A stretch of DNA of 64,000 nucleotides from Accumulibacter sp. (GTDB taxonomy: Bacteria; Pseudomonadota; Gammaproteobacteria; Burkholderiales; Rhodocyclaceae), in contig NZ_JAMTDQ010000057.1 in assembly GCF_023806635.1 (NCBI RefSeq), positions 1 to 64,000 on the forward strand, read 5' to 3'. Shown piece after piece: positions 42,354 through 51,148 of this stretch. Both the position numbers and the translations under genes were made by a program. The stretch's first letter is position 1; each line of letters starts with the position of its first letter. Below the pieces are notes generated by a model that ran no database searches, had not been told where the DNA came from, and was given only the letters and a program-made list of their open reading frames with translations.

Positions 42354-42370
42354 GCCTGCCGCGGGCAGGC
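42354..42370. terminator. GC-rich palindrome between converging genes
   Basis: GCCTGCCGCGGGCAGGC is a perfect 7-bp stem with a 3-base loop between mmdB (+) and phaR (-). No T run follows, so it may act only as a pause or Rho-assisted end. Confidence 0.35.
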
Positions 42371-42409
42371 GTGACGCGCGCCCCGAGCGAGCGACCGTGA
42401 AGTCCGCGC

Positions 42410-42988
42410 CTAGGTGTCTACATCGCTTTCGCGGCGGCTTTCTGCCTCAGGCTGGAAACCGGGCAGCGGCAGCCCGGTGAACAGGGTGCGCGTCTGCGTC
42501 TTCAGCTGATCCTGCATCTGGTGCAGCATCTTGCGGCTCTGCTCCATATAGGTCGCCATCATGGTCTGCATCGCCGGACCCTGGAAGTTCATGAACTGCG
42601 ACCACATGTCGGCGTGCACCTGGCTGTTGCTTTCGCCGTAGAGCTGCTGCGACTGCTCCTGCAGCTTCTTCTGGAAGTCGACGAAGGACTTGATGTTCGT
42701 TTCCAGGTACTTGCCGAGGACGCCCTGCATCGCGTGCCCATAGAAACGGATCATCTGCGCCAGCAGGTCGGTGGTGAAAAGCGGGATGCCGGCAGCCTCC
42801 TCCTCGAGAATGATCTGCAGCAGGATGCTGCGCGTGATGTCCTCGCTGGTCTTGGCATCCAGGACATTGAAGCTCTCGCGCGCGAGGACAAGGTCCTTGA
42901 CATCACTGAGGGTGATGTAGGCGCTCGTCCGGGTGTCGTAGAGACGACGGTTCGGGTATTTCTTGATCAGTCGCGGCTGCTCGGGCAT
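42410..42988 (-). CDS. phaR: Polyhydroxyalkanoate synthesis repressor PhaR
   Basis: This 192-residue protein starts MPEQPRLIKKYPNRRLYDTR. It has the PHB accumulation regulator DNA-binding domain (residues 5-65, KKYPNRRLYDT and YITLSDVKDLV) followed by two PHB_acc repeats (about 70-150). It represses phasin and PHA genes and is released by PHA granules. It lies downstream of phaB on the same strand, behind a terminator. Confidence 0.94.
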   Translation of the reverse strand: MPEQPRLIKKYPNRRLYDTRTSAYITLSDVKDLVLARESFNVLDAKTSEDITRSILLQIILEEEAAGIPLFTTDLLAQMIRFYGHAMQGVLGKYLETNIKSFVDFQKKLQEQSQQLYGESNSQVHADMWSQFMNFQGPAMQTMMATYMEQSRKMLHQMQDQLKTQTRTLFTGLPLPGFQPEAESRRESDVDT

Positions 42989-43195
42989 GGCGACCCTTCC
43001 TCCTTCTCGAGATGACTCGGCGGACGCTCGCCGGCGCCCAGGCCGTGATGGTCGCCCAAACAGGCCGGACCTGTGCTGTCATCCGCCTCGGACACGCTCG
43101 GTGATCGACGAGCCAGGCTCGCGATCTCCTGCCATCCGGGCCAACGAGCGAGCATCACGGCTGTTTGGTGCGGTGCAGCACCATTATACGCCAGC

Positions 43196-43225
43196 AAAAA
43201 AAAACAGGCCCCTTCTGGAGCCTGT
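43196..43225 (-). terminator. Rho-independent terminator of phaB
   Basis: On the minus strand, ACAGGC / GCCTGT with a 10-base loop is followed by nine T's, 30 bp after the phaB stop. It separates phaB from phaR. Confidence 0.8.
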
Positions 43226-43254
43226 CTGGACCGAACGGCAGAAAAAAGTTTCTC

Positions 43255-43998
43255 TTACTGGTAGTAGAGACCGCCGCAGATGTTCATCGTCGAACCGGTC
43301 ATGAAGCCGGCGATGTCGGACGCGAGGTAGACACAGGCGCCACCGATCTCCTCCGGCTTCGCCAGGCGCTTCATCGGCACCGTGTCGATGATGCCCTGCA
43401 GGATCTCCGGCTTGATCGCCATGACCATCTGCGTCGCGACGTAGCCCGGAGTGATCGCGTTCACAGTCACGCCCTTCGCCGCCACCTCGGCGGCCAGCGC
43501 CTTGGTGAAACCAATGACGCCGGCCTTGGCCGCCGAGTAGTTGGTCTGGCCAGCCTGGCCGCGCAGACCGTTCACCGAGGAGATGTTGATGATGCGGCCC
43601 CAGCCCCGCTCCGCCATCTTGCCCGAGACCTGCTTGGTCATGTTGAACAGGCTGCCAAGGTTGGTCGAAATCACCGCATTCCACTGCGCAGGCTCCATGC
43701 GGGCGAACATCTTGTCACGCGTGATGCCGGCGTTGTTGACCAGGATGTCGATCGGCCCGGCCTTGGCTTCAGCCTCGGCGACGAGCGCGACGCAGGAATC
43801 GTAATCGGAAACATCACCGGCGACACAGATGAAATCGCTGAAACCGGCTTCGGCCATCGCCTTGGTCCACTCTTCCGGCTTGTCGAACTCCGGATGATAG
43901 GCGGCAACCACCTTGTGGCCGGCCTTCGCCAGTTCCTGACAGATGGCGGTACCGATCCCCCCCATGGCACCCGTAACCAATGCAACACGTTGCGTCAT
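43255..43998 (-). CDS. phaB: Acetoacetyl-CoA reductase PhaB
   Basis: This 247-residue short-chain dehydrogenase starts MTQRVALVTGAMGGIGTAIC, with TGxxxGIG at 9-16, NNAG in ILVNNAGITRDKMF, catalytic Ser in NISSVNG and YxxxK in TNYSAAKAGVIGF. SVNGLRGQAGQTNYSAAKAG is characteristic of PhaB and not FabG. It makes (R)-3-hydroxybutyryl-CoA for PHA synthesis. No phaA or phaC is adjacent. Confidence 0.93.
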   Translation of the reverse strand: MTQRVALVTGAMGGIGTAICQELAKAGHKVVAAYHPEFDKPEEWTKAMAEAGFSDFICVAGDVSDYDSCVALVAEAEAKAGPIDILVNNAGITRDKMFARMEPAQWNAVISTNLGSLFNMTKQVSGKMAERGWGRIINISSVNGLRGQAGQTNYSAAKAGVIGFTKALAAEVAAKGVTVNAITPGYVATQMVMAIKPEILQGIIDTVPMKRLAKPEEIGGACVYLASDIAGFMTGSTMNICGGLYYQ

Positions 43999-44184
43999 CG
44001 ATGTTTCCTTTCCTGTTGAAGGTTGAACGCTCTTATCTTGACCAAGTAAGGCCGTCGGCGATTCTGCATTGCAGCATCGGTGCTGTCAACGCCGGCAGGC
44101 AAAGTTTTCGCCTCTGCGTCGCCGCGCTGCGCGGTCACGTCGCGGCCGCATGTCGAGCGAAGGTTCGGCGCCTATAATCCCGGC

Positions 44185-44397
44185 ATGCACATCGTCGCCC
44201 TCGCCTGGCTTTACGTGACCGTGCTGATGGCCCTGACCGAAAGCAATGTCGTCGCCGGCATCCTCACACTGCTGTTCTACGGCATCCTGCCGCTCGCCCT
44301 CCTGCTCTGGCTTTTCGGCGGGCCGGGGCGCCGGCGCCGGGCAGCCCGCAAGGCGGCGCAGGCGACGGCTGGCGATCAGCCGGACCCGTCACCCTGA
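44185..44397 (+). CDS. Small inner-membrane protein, unknown function
   Basis: This 70-residue protein starts MHIVALAWLYVTVLMALTES, with two membrane helices (residues 3-18 and about 22-46: GILTLLFYGILPLALLLWLF) and a basic Arg/Lys-rich tail. Such proteins are conserved in betaproteobacteria without known role. A longer frame starts at 44,080 but lacks hydrophobic continuity. Confidence 0.65.
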   Translation: MHIVALAWLYVTVLMALTESNVVAGILTLLFYGILPLALLLWLFGGPGRRRRAARKAAQATAGDQPDPSP

Positions 44398-44505
44398 CCG
44401 CCCCTGCGCCCCCCAGGCCGATGCATGGAGCCGTGCCTTCGCCCGCCGGTCGCCGTCGGCAGTTGGTGCCCCGGGAGGTTGCCAGGGAATCGCTGCGATG
44501 AGGAA

Positions 44506-45357
44506 TCAAACACCGCTGCCCTCCGGCGACGCGACCGACGGGCGCTCGCAGGCAAGCCAGATCAGCGACGCCATGCGGCCGGTCACGCCGTCACGCCGAT
44601 AGGAGAAGAAGAGGTCCTGCTGCCGCAGTGTGCAGTGCTCGCCGCCGTGAACCGATCCGACGCCGAGCCGCGACAACCGCTGCTGCGCCAGCAGGTAGAG
44701 ATCGGCCAGCCAGCCGCCGCTACGCCCGCTGCCCGACTGCCGCGGGCGACACGCGCCTGGCGCACCGTCGGCTGCCGTACCGTCACCGTTCGCCAGCCTA
44801 CTGAAGGCACGCACCGCGTCCGCATCGGTGGCGATGAAGGCCTGCCGCACCTCGTCGCCGACCTCGAAAGCCTGCGCACCGATCGCCGGCCCGAGGTAGG
44901 CCATGAGACTGGTGGCGGGAACCCCCATCGCCGCCACCGTCCGCTCCAGGATGCCGGCCTGCAGACCCCGCCAGCCCGCATGCGCGGCAGCGACGACGCT
45001 GCCGGCACGATCACAGAGCAGGACCGGCAGGCAGTCGGCGGTCAACACGACGCAGACGACGCCGGGCTCGCGGGCAAACGACGCATCGGCGACTGCGGGC
45101 GCGGCGGCGCCAATCGCCAGCGCGGCGTCGACCACCGTCGTTCCGTGCACCTGCTGCAACCAGCAAGGCGGGGCCGGCAGCCGCTGCGCGAGCCGCCGCC
45201 GATTGGCGACCACCGCCAGTGGATCGTCGCCGACGTGATCGGCGAGATTGAGGCTGCCGTAGGGCGGCAGGCTGACACCGTCGTGGCGCGTCGTCAGCAG
45301 GCTGCGTACCGGCGCCGGCGACGGCCAGTCGGGAAGGATCCAGCCGGCGCGGCTCAT
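44506..45357 (-). CDS. pgeF: Peptidoglycan editing factor / purine nucleoside phosphorylase PgeF
   Basis: This 283-residue protein starts MSRAGWILPDWPSPAPVRSL. It is the YfiH/DUF152 fold with catalytic zinc ligands in VLTADCLPVLLCD and AAHAGWRGLQAGI, and LQQVHGTTVV. Long called polyphenol oxidase/laccase, the family now has shown activity on purine nucleosides and in removing misplaced L-Ser from muropeptides. It lies 54 bp downstream of rluD on the same strand. Confidence 0.9.
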   Translation of the reverse strand: MSRAGWILPDWPSPAPVRSLLTTRHDGVSLPPYGSLNLADHVGDDPLAVVANRRRLAQRLPAPPCWLQQVHGTTVVDAALAIGAAAPAVADASFAREPGVVCVVLTADCLPVLLCDRAGSVVAAAHAGWRGLQAGILERTVAAMGVPATSLMAYLGPAIGAQAFEVGDEVRQAFIATDADAVRAFSRLANGDGTAADGAPGACRPRQSGSGRSGGWLADLYLLAQQRLSRLGVGSVHGGEHCTLRQQDLFFSYRRDGVTGRMASLIWLACERPSVASPEGSGV

Positions 45358-45411
45358 CGCCGGCCGCCACCGGCAGCGGGCAGCGGCAAGCGGTCGCCGG
45401 CAATGGCAACC

Positions 45412-46542
45412 CTATGGCGCGAGCAGATCCTCATCCTCGACCTCGTCGTCATCGTCCGCAAGGATCGCGGCGGCGGCTTCCTGCCAGGTCTCTTCATCGC
45501 CGTCATCGACATGCGGTTCGCCGACGTCAGCCTCATCAGCGGCCAGCGCCGCCTGCCGCCGCAGATCCTCGAGCAACTCCGCCATGTCCGCCGGCAGGTC
45601 CGATCGCCAGTGCATCGCTCCGCCGCTCAACGGATGCCGCAGCGCCAGACGACAGGCATGCAGCGCCTGCCGGGAAAATGGCGGGCCTTTGGGCAGCCGG
45701 CTGACACCGCTGCCATAGGTCGGGTCACCGACCAGCGGATGCCCGGCGGCCGTCATGTGCACGCGGATCTGATGCGTGCGTCCGCTCTCCAGCGCACATT
45801 CGATCAGCGAGCAGTCGACGAAGCGCTCGAGCACCCGGTAGTGCGTACGCGCCGCCTTGCCCGTGCTGACGACCGCCATCCGTGTGCGCTGCGTGGGATG
45901 ACGACCGATGGGTGCATCAACCGTACCGGACGACTCGACGCGCCCGCGTGCCAGCGCCTGATAGTGCCGCCGCACGCTGCGCGCCTGCAACTGCCGAACG
46001 AGATCGGTCTGCGCTTCGAGCGTCCTGGCGACGACCATCAAGCCGCTGGTGTCCTTGTCGAGGCGATGGACGATGCCCGCCCGCGGCAGACGGCCGAGTT
46101 CTGGCCAGCGATGCAGCAGCGCATTGAGCAGGGTTCCGCTCCAGTTGCCGCTACCCGGATGCACCACCAGGCCTGCCTGCTTGTCGATCACCAACAGGCT
46201 CTCGTCCTCGTGGACCACCTGCAGGGGGATGTCCTCGGGCGTGGACGATTCGGCGCGTTCGTCCGCTGCCTCTGCCAGTTCGATCGTTTCGCCAGCCCAG
46301 AGCCGCTGCCGTGGTTCGAGAACGGTCGTGCCACCGATCGCCACCCTCCCGGCGCGTATCCACCCCTGCAAGCGACTGCGCGAATGCTGCGCCAGCAGCC
46401 GCGCCAGAATCTGATCGAGCCGCTGGCCGCCGAACTCGGCCGGGACGTTCAGGGCTGTCCGGGGGTTTGCGCTATAATCGCCCGGCCCCTCGCGCGGCTC
46501 CGGCGCTCCGGCAGCGGCCTTCTTCTTCTCTGGGTTCTTCAT
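45412..46542 (-). CDS. rluD: 23S rRNA pseudouridine synthase RluD
   Basis: About 376 residues: an S4 domain (FGGQRLDQILARLLAQHSRS) and the catalytic GIVHRLDKDTSGLMVVAR with the nucleophilic Asp. It modifies U1911/1915/1917 of helix 69. The C-terminus has an acidic extension (DEADVGEPHVDDGDEE onwards) longer than in E. coli RluD. ATG at 46,542 or 46,545 would put its start against the divergent bamD start at 46,544, across the bamD -10 box; a start nearer the S4 domain with a non-ATG codon is possible. Confidence 0.88.
   Translation of the reverse strand: MKNPEKKKAAAGAPEPREGPGDYSANPRTALNVPAEFGGQRLDQILARLLAQHSRSRLQGWIRAGRVAIGGTTVLEPRQRLWAGETIELAEAADERAESSTPEDIPLQVVHEDESLLVIDKQAGLVVHPGSGNWSGTLLNALLHRWPELGRLPRAGIVHRLDKDTSGLMVVARTLEAQTDLVRQLQARSVRRHYQALARGRVESSGTVDAPIGRHPTQRTRMAVVSTGKAARTHYRVLERFVDCSLIECALESGRTHQIRVHMTAAGHPLVGDPTYGSGVSRLPKGPPFSRQALHACRLALRHPLSGGAMHWRSDLPADMAELLEDLRRQAALAADEADVGEPHVDDGDEETWQEAAAAILADDDDEVEDEDLLAP
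46473..46478 (+). promoter_or_regulatory. Candidate -10 box for bamD
   Basis: A perfect TATAAT, 66 bp before the bamD ATG, following TTTGCGC (extended -10-like spacing). No strong -35. It lies within the N-terminal codons of rluD as annotated. Confidence 0.45.
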
Positions 46543-46543
46543 C

Positions 46544-47338
46544 ATGCGTAGTTTAGCGATTATCGCATCCCTCTTTCTCGCTTCGTTGCTTGCCGGCTGC
46601 GGACTCTTTCCGGAAAGCAAGGACGAAACGATCGGCTGGTCAGCCAACAAGCTCTACGCCGAAGCCAAGGAGGCACTCAACGAGGGCGCCTATGCACGGG
46701 CGGTCAAGTACTTCGAGAAACTTGAATCACGCTATCCCTATGGCCGCTACGCACAGCAGGCGCAGATCGACATCGCCTATGCCTACTGGAAGGACCAGGA
46801 ACCGGCATCGGCGATCGCCGCCTGTGACCGTTTCATCAAGCTGCATCCAAACCATCCGAACGTCGACTACGTCTACTACCTGAAGGGTCTGATCAACTTC
46901 AACGAAGACCTCGGCATCCTCGGCATCGTCAGCAACCAGGACATGACCGAACGCGACCCGAAGGGCGCACGCGAGTCCTTCGACGCGTTCCGCGAGTTGG
47001 TGACCCGCTTCCCGGACAGCAAGTACACGCCCGACGCGATCCTGCGCATGAAGTACCTGGTCAATGCCCTTGCCTCGCTCGAGCTGCATGTCGCGCGCTA
47101 CTACATGAAGCGCGCCGCCTATCTCGCCGCCGCCAACCGCGCCCAGTATGCGGTACTCAACTACCCCAACGCACCCGCCACCGAAGAGGCGCTGTTCATC
47201 ATGGTCAAGGCCTACGATGCCCTTGGCCTGACCGATCTGCGTGACGACGCCGAGCGCATCATGCGCCGCAACTTCCCGAACAGCGTCTACTACGTGCGCG
47301 GCCTCGAGCGCAAGGAGCCGTGGTGGAAACTCTGGTAG
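46544..47338 (+). CDS. bamD: Outer membrane assembly lipoprotein BamD
   Basis: This 264-residue protein starts MRSLAIIASLFLASLLAGCG with lipobox LLAGC (Cys19). Five TPR-like repeats follow (LYAEAKEALNEGAYARAVKY through PATEEALFIMVKAYDALGLT). It is an essential partner of BamA in inserting beta-barrel proteins. Divergent from rluD, as in many betaproteobacteria. Confidence 0.94.
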   Translation: MRSLAIIASLFLASLLAGCGLFPESKDETIGWSANKLYAEAKEALNEGAYARAVKYFEKLESRYPYGRYAQQAQIDIAYAYWKDQEPASAIAACDRFIKLHPNHPNVDYVYYLKGLINFNEDLGILGIVSNQDMTERDPKGARESFDAFRELVTRFPDSKYTPDAILRMKYLVNALASLELHVARYYMKRAAYLAAANRAQYAVLNYPNAPATEEALFIMVKAYDALGLTDLRDDAERIMRRNFPNSVYYVRGLERKEPWWKLW

Positions 47339-47363
47339 CAGGCAAACGGACGCCGGAGATCGT

Positions 47364-49781
47364 TCAGCCCGACTGCTTGATCGCCAGCACCGCCTGATTG
47401 CGCAGGGTTCGCAGCAGCGAGAGTTCCTGTCCGGAAATGAGAATCTCCCCCGCCAGCGCCCGATCGGCGTAGATCATCGCCACCGGGCTGCGCTTGATGC
47501 ACAGAGGCAGGACGACGAAGGTCTCGGCCGCCACCGCCTTGCGAAACCAGTCCGGGATGCGCGCCGCGATCTTCGGGTGGTTGGTGTCGCTGATCAGGAT
47601 GTCGACGCCATTGACCAGCGCGGCATGGAAGATGTCGGGCGAGAAGACGAGGGAGAAGCGAAAGCGCTTTGCCACCTCCAGCGCATCGGGACCGAAACCA
47701 AAGCGACCGAGCATCGAATTGCTGCGCTGGTCCCGCACGCAAAGGATCACCCGCCGGAAACCCATGGCGCGGTACATCGTCTCGAGGGTGATGCGCAGGA
47801 CGTCGTTGAGCCGGAAATCGCTGACCAACGCGTTGCTCACGTCCTGGATGCCGGCAAGCAGGGTCGCTGTCCTCGCACCGCCGTCGTTGCTGCCGGCGAT
47901 GCCGGCAACCACCGCCTCCGCCGCATCGAGAGCCCGGTCGGCCACTGGCGGCACGGCGGCAAGCTCGGGCAGGGCGCTGTCGCCCAGTCCGTCGTCAGCC
48001 GGCGGCGGAGCGACCAGGCTGGCCTGCGACGCGCCCCAGGCCTTGAGTTGGCGACCGACGCGCGTCTGTTGCAGGTTCAGGCGAATGCTGCGCGCGAACT
48101 CCGCCACCTGTTCGAGCGACCGGTCGACGGCCTGCCGCAGGTCCTGCTCGTCGACCGCCATGGCTTCGGCGAAGCGGCCGGCGATGCGCCGCAGTTCCTT
48201 CGGCTGCTGCTCGCTGGTGTTCTCTGCAATCACCCCGCACAACTCGTTCGACAGCGCTGCCAGGACACGGAAGCGGTCTTCGGTGCCGAGAGGACGACGG
48301 ACCGTGCCTGCCGGGAGGCGCCGCATGCTGTTGACGATCTGGCGCGGGAAACCCCAGGTCTGGGCGATGGCCATTCCGAGATCGGCGAAGGAGATGCCGA
48401 GCACCTGCTGCGCCGCAGCGTCTTCGGCGCAGTTCCGCTGCAGCAGGACACGCCGGATCTCGGCGCTCTCTTCCGGAAAGTAATACTGGCTCAGCAGGCG
48501 CCCGAGATTGTGGAACATCGCGCAGATGAAAGCCTCCTCGCTCTCGGAGCGGCCGGCAACCTTGCTGCCGATGTCACGCGCCAGAACACCGGCGAGGTTG
48601 GCGCGCAGGAACTCGTCCTTGAGCTGGTCGGCATTCTCCTTGTTCTGCAGGTGATCGAGAAGCAGCACGGTGATCGCCATGCTGCGTACGGCATCGAGTC
48701 CAAGAACGACGACGGCGCGCGAGACGGTGCTGATGTTGCCGCCACCCGCCTGCTGGTAGTACGCGGAGTTGACCATGCGCAGGATCTTGTTGGTCAGCGA
48801 GAAGTCTTTCAGGATCGTGTTGGCAAGCTGCGACACGCTCTGGTTCTCGGCGGCGGTGATCCTGTTGATCGCACTCACCGATTCCGAGAGCGCAGGAAAG
48901 TCGCTCTTGTGCCGCATCCGCCGCAACAGGAAGTCGATCGTGCTCTGGCGCGCGTCGTTTGCTTCGCCAATGGGCGATGGATGCAGATGCTCGTCGAGCG
49001 CCTCGCGCATCTGCGCGGCGGACTCGTAGCGATTGGCCGGATCGCGTTCGAGAGCGCGGTGCACCAGATGCACGAGGCGCTCGTCGAGCAGGCCGGCGGT
49101 CTCCGTGGGCAAGCGGATGTCCTCGCTGACGAGCCGCCGCATCACCTGCTGCACGTCACTGCCGGCCAGTGCGCGGCGGCCGACGAGCAACTCGTAGAGG
49201 ACCAGGCCAGCGGCGAAGATGTCCGAGCGCTCGCTGCTTCGGCGCTCGGCGATGTACTCCGGCGCCATGTACGCCGGCGTCCCCGTCAGTTGGCCGCCGT
49301 CGGTCGACCGCGCCTCGGCGCGCGCCGCAATGCCGAAATCCATCACCCGCGCCACAGCATCGTCGTCGATCAGGATGTTGCTCGGCTTCAGGTCGCGATG
49401 AATGATGCCGGCCGCGTGGGCGTGCGCCACCGCATCGAGGATCGCCAGCATGATCGGCAGCGCGCGCGCCGGCGGCAAGGCACCGGTGATCTGCAGGTGC
49501 TCGGCGAGGTTCCTGCCCGGGACGAGCTGGAAGACCAGATACAGATCGCCCTGCTCTTCCGCCGCCTCGAAGATCGGCACGATGTTCGGATGGCGCAACT
49601 GGCTGACCATCCGCGCCTCGGCCAGCAACTGGCTGTTCTGCTGCGCATCCGGACGGGCAAAATGCAGCGTCTTGATCGCCACCTGCCGCTGCAGGTGGGG
49701 GTCGCGCGCCAGATAGACGACGCTCTGCGCACCGCGGCCGAGTTCGCGAATGATCTCGAAACGCCCGACTTTCCTGCTCAA
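47364..49781 (-). CDS. Ser/Thr protein kinase with HDOD and GAF domains
   Basis: This 805-residue protein has a Hanks-type kinase (residues 8-265: GRGAQS at 15-20, Lys37, HRDLKPSN at 128-135, DFG at 148-150, then TPAYMAPEYIAE), all active residues present. Residues about 285-500 form an HDOD domain (FPALSESVSAINRITAAENQ, SAYYQQAGGGNISTVSRAVV), and residues about 640-800 a GAF-like domain (DVSNALVSDFRLNDVLRITL). There is no membrane helix. It probably links a ligand or redox cue to phosphorylation. It overlaps rmuC by 4 bp. Confidence 0.88.
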   Translation of the reverse strand: MSRKVGRFEIIRELGRGAQSVVYLARDPHLQRQVAIKTLHFARPDAQQNSQLLAEARMVSQLRHPNIVPIFEAAEEQGDLYLVFQLVPGRNLAEHLQITGALPPARALPIMLAILDAVAHAHAAGIIHRDLKPSNILIDDDAVARVMDFGIAARAEARSTDGGQLTGTPAYMAPEYIAERRSSERSDIFAAGLVLYELLVGRRALAGSDVQQVMRRLVSEDIRLPTETAGLLDERLVHLVHRALERDPANRYESAAQMREALDEHLHPSPIGEANDARQSTIDFLLRRMRHKSDFPALSESVSAINRITAAENQSVSQLANTILKDFSLTNKILRMVNSAYYQQAGGGNISTVSRAVVVLGLDAVRSMAITVLLLDHLQNKENADQLKDEFLRANLAGVLARDIGSKVAGRSESEEAFICAMFHNLGRLLSQYYFPEESAEIRRVLLQRNCAEDAAAQQVLGISFADLGMAIAQTWGFPRQIVNSMRRLPAGTVRRPLGTEDRFRVLAALSNELCGVIAENTSEQQPKELRRIAGRFAEAMAVDEQDLRQAVDRSLEQVAEFARSIRLNLQQTRVGRQLKAWGASQASLVAPPPADDGLGDSALPELAAVPPVADRALDAAEAVVAGIAGSNDGGARTATLLAGIQDVSNALVSDFRLNDVLRITLETMYRAMGFRRVILCVRDQRSNSMLGRFGFGPDALEVAKRFRFSLVFSPDIFHAALVNGVDILISDTNHPKIAARIPDWFRKAVAAETFVVLPLCIKRSPVAMIYADRALAGEILISGQELSLLRTLRNQAVLAIKQSG

Positions 49782-51121
49782 GCGCCTCCCTCCGGTGGAT
49801 CGTCATCCGTCACCTGCGCGAGATCACCGAGCCGCTGCTGCGCCTCGCCGGCTGGCAGCGCCTCGACATCCTTCAGCTTGCGCTCGATCTGCCGTGTCCG
49901 CACGCCGGCCGACTCGATGCTCCTGCTCGCCTGCTCGAGCTTGCGGCGGGTCGCCTCGAGAACCTCGCCAAATCGGCCGAACTCGGTCTTCACCGCACCA
50001 AGGACCGCCCACACCTCCGACGAACGACGTTCGATCGCCAACGTGCGGAAGCCCATCTGCAGGCTGTTGAGCAGCGCCGCCAGCGTGGTCGGTCCGGCGA
50101 CGCAGACGCGCAGTTCCCGCTGCAGTGCGTCGGCCAGACCGGGACGCCGCAGGACCTCGGCGTAGAGACCTTCGGTCGGCAGGTAGAGAATGGCGAAGTC
50201 GGTGGTATGCGGTGGCTCGACGTATTTCTCGCGAATCTTGCGCGCTTCGTCCCGCAAGCGGCCCTCGATCGCCCGCATCGCCAGCTCGAGCGCCGCCGCG
50301 TCGCTCCGCTCCTGCGCATCGACCAGGCGCTGGTAGTCCTCGAGCGGAAACTTGGCATCGATCGGCAGCCATACCGGCCGCTGCTCGTCGGCTCCCGGCA
50401 GACGGATGGCGAATTCGACGCGATCGTTGCAGTTGGGTCGCGTAGCCACGTTGCGTGCATACTGGTCGGCGGTCAGCAGCTGGTCGAGGAGCGCATCGAG
50501 CTGCACCTCGCCCCAGGTGCCACGCGCCTTGACGTTGCTCAGGACGCGCTTCAGATCACCGACGCCGGTAGCCAGTGCCTGCATCTCGCCGAGCCCGCGG
50601 TGCACCTGCTCGAGTCGGTCGCTGACCAGCCGGAACGAGTCTCCCAGTCGCTGCTCGAGCGTGGCGTGCAGCTTTTCGTCCACCGTCTGGCGGATTTCCT
50701 CCAGCTTGCGCGCGTTGTCGCCCTGTAGCAGCGACAGGCGTGCCTCGAGTGCCAGGCGCAGGCTTTCGAAGCGCAGTTCGTTGCTGTTGGTCAACCGCGA
50801 CAGCTGCTGCGCGAAGGATTCGAGCTGCTGCGCCTGCAGTTCGCCGAGCCGCCCGAGTTCGCCGGCAAGCGCCTGCGACAGTCGGCCGAGCGCCAGCGCC
50901 TGCTCCTCGCGATCGCCACGCGCAGCCGCCACGGCCTCCTGCCGTCCGCGCGCGAGTTCATCGCGCAGTTCACGCTCGAGCTGCGCGATCGAGCGCTGCA
51001 TGTCATGCAGGCCGGCATCGAGTGTCTGCCGGGCGTGCGCGGCACGGGCGAGGACGACGATCTGCAGTACGAGAAGCGCTATGCCGATGGCCAGGAGGAT
51101 CTGCGGGATGCCGTCGATCAT
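49778..51121 (-). CDS. rmuC: DNA recombination protein RmuC
   Basis: This 447-residue protein starts MIDGIPQILLAIGIALLVLQ, one N-terminal membrane helix, then a coiled coil (about residues 30-180) and the RmuC nuclease-like domain (KARGTWGEVQLDALLDQLLT, LPIDAKFPLEDYQRLVDAQE, DFAILYLPTEGLYAEVLRRP). It limits inversions at short inverted repeats. Given the repeat-rich left arm, its presence is notable, but it is a core gene. Confidence 0.92.
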   Translation of the reverse strand: MIDGIPQILLAIGIALLVLQIVVLARAAHARQTLDAGLHDMQRSIAQLERELRDELARGRQEAVAAARGDREEQALALGRLSQALAGELGRLGELQAQQLESFAQQLSRLTNSNELRFESLRLALEARLSLLQGDNARKLEEIRQTVDEKLHATLEQRLGDSFRLVSDRLEQVHRGLGEMQALATGVGDLKRVLSNVKARGTWGEVQLDALLDQLLTADQYARNVATRPNCNDRVEFAIRLPGADEQRPVWLPIDAKFPLEDYQRLVDAQERSDAAALELAMRAIEGRLRDEARKIREKYVEPPHTTDFAILYLPTEGLYAEVLRRPGLADALQRELRVCVAGPTTLAALLNSLQMGFRTLAIERRSSEVWAVLGAVKTEFGRFGEVLEATRRKLEQASRSIESAGVRTRQIERKLKDVEALPAGEAQQRLGDLAQVTDDDPPEGGA

Positions 51122-51148
51122 CTGCGGGTCGGACGCGGAGCGCCGCGC

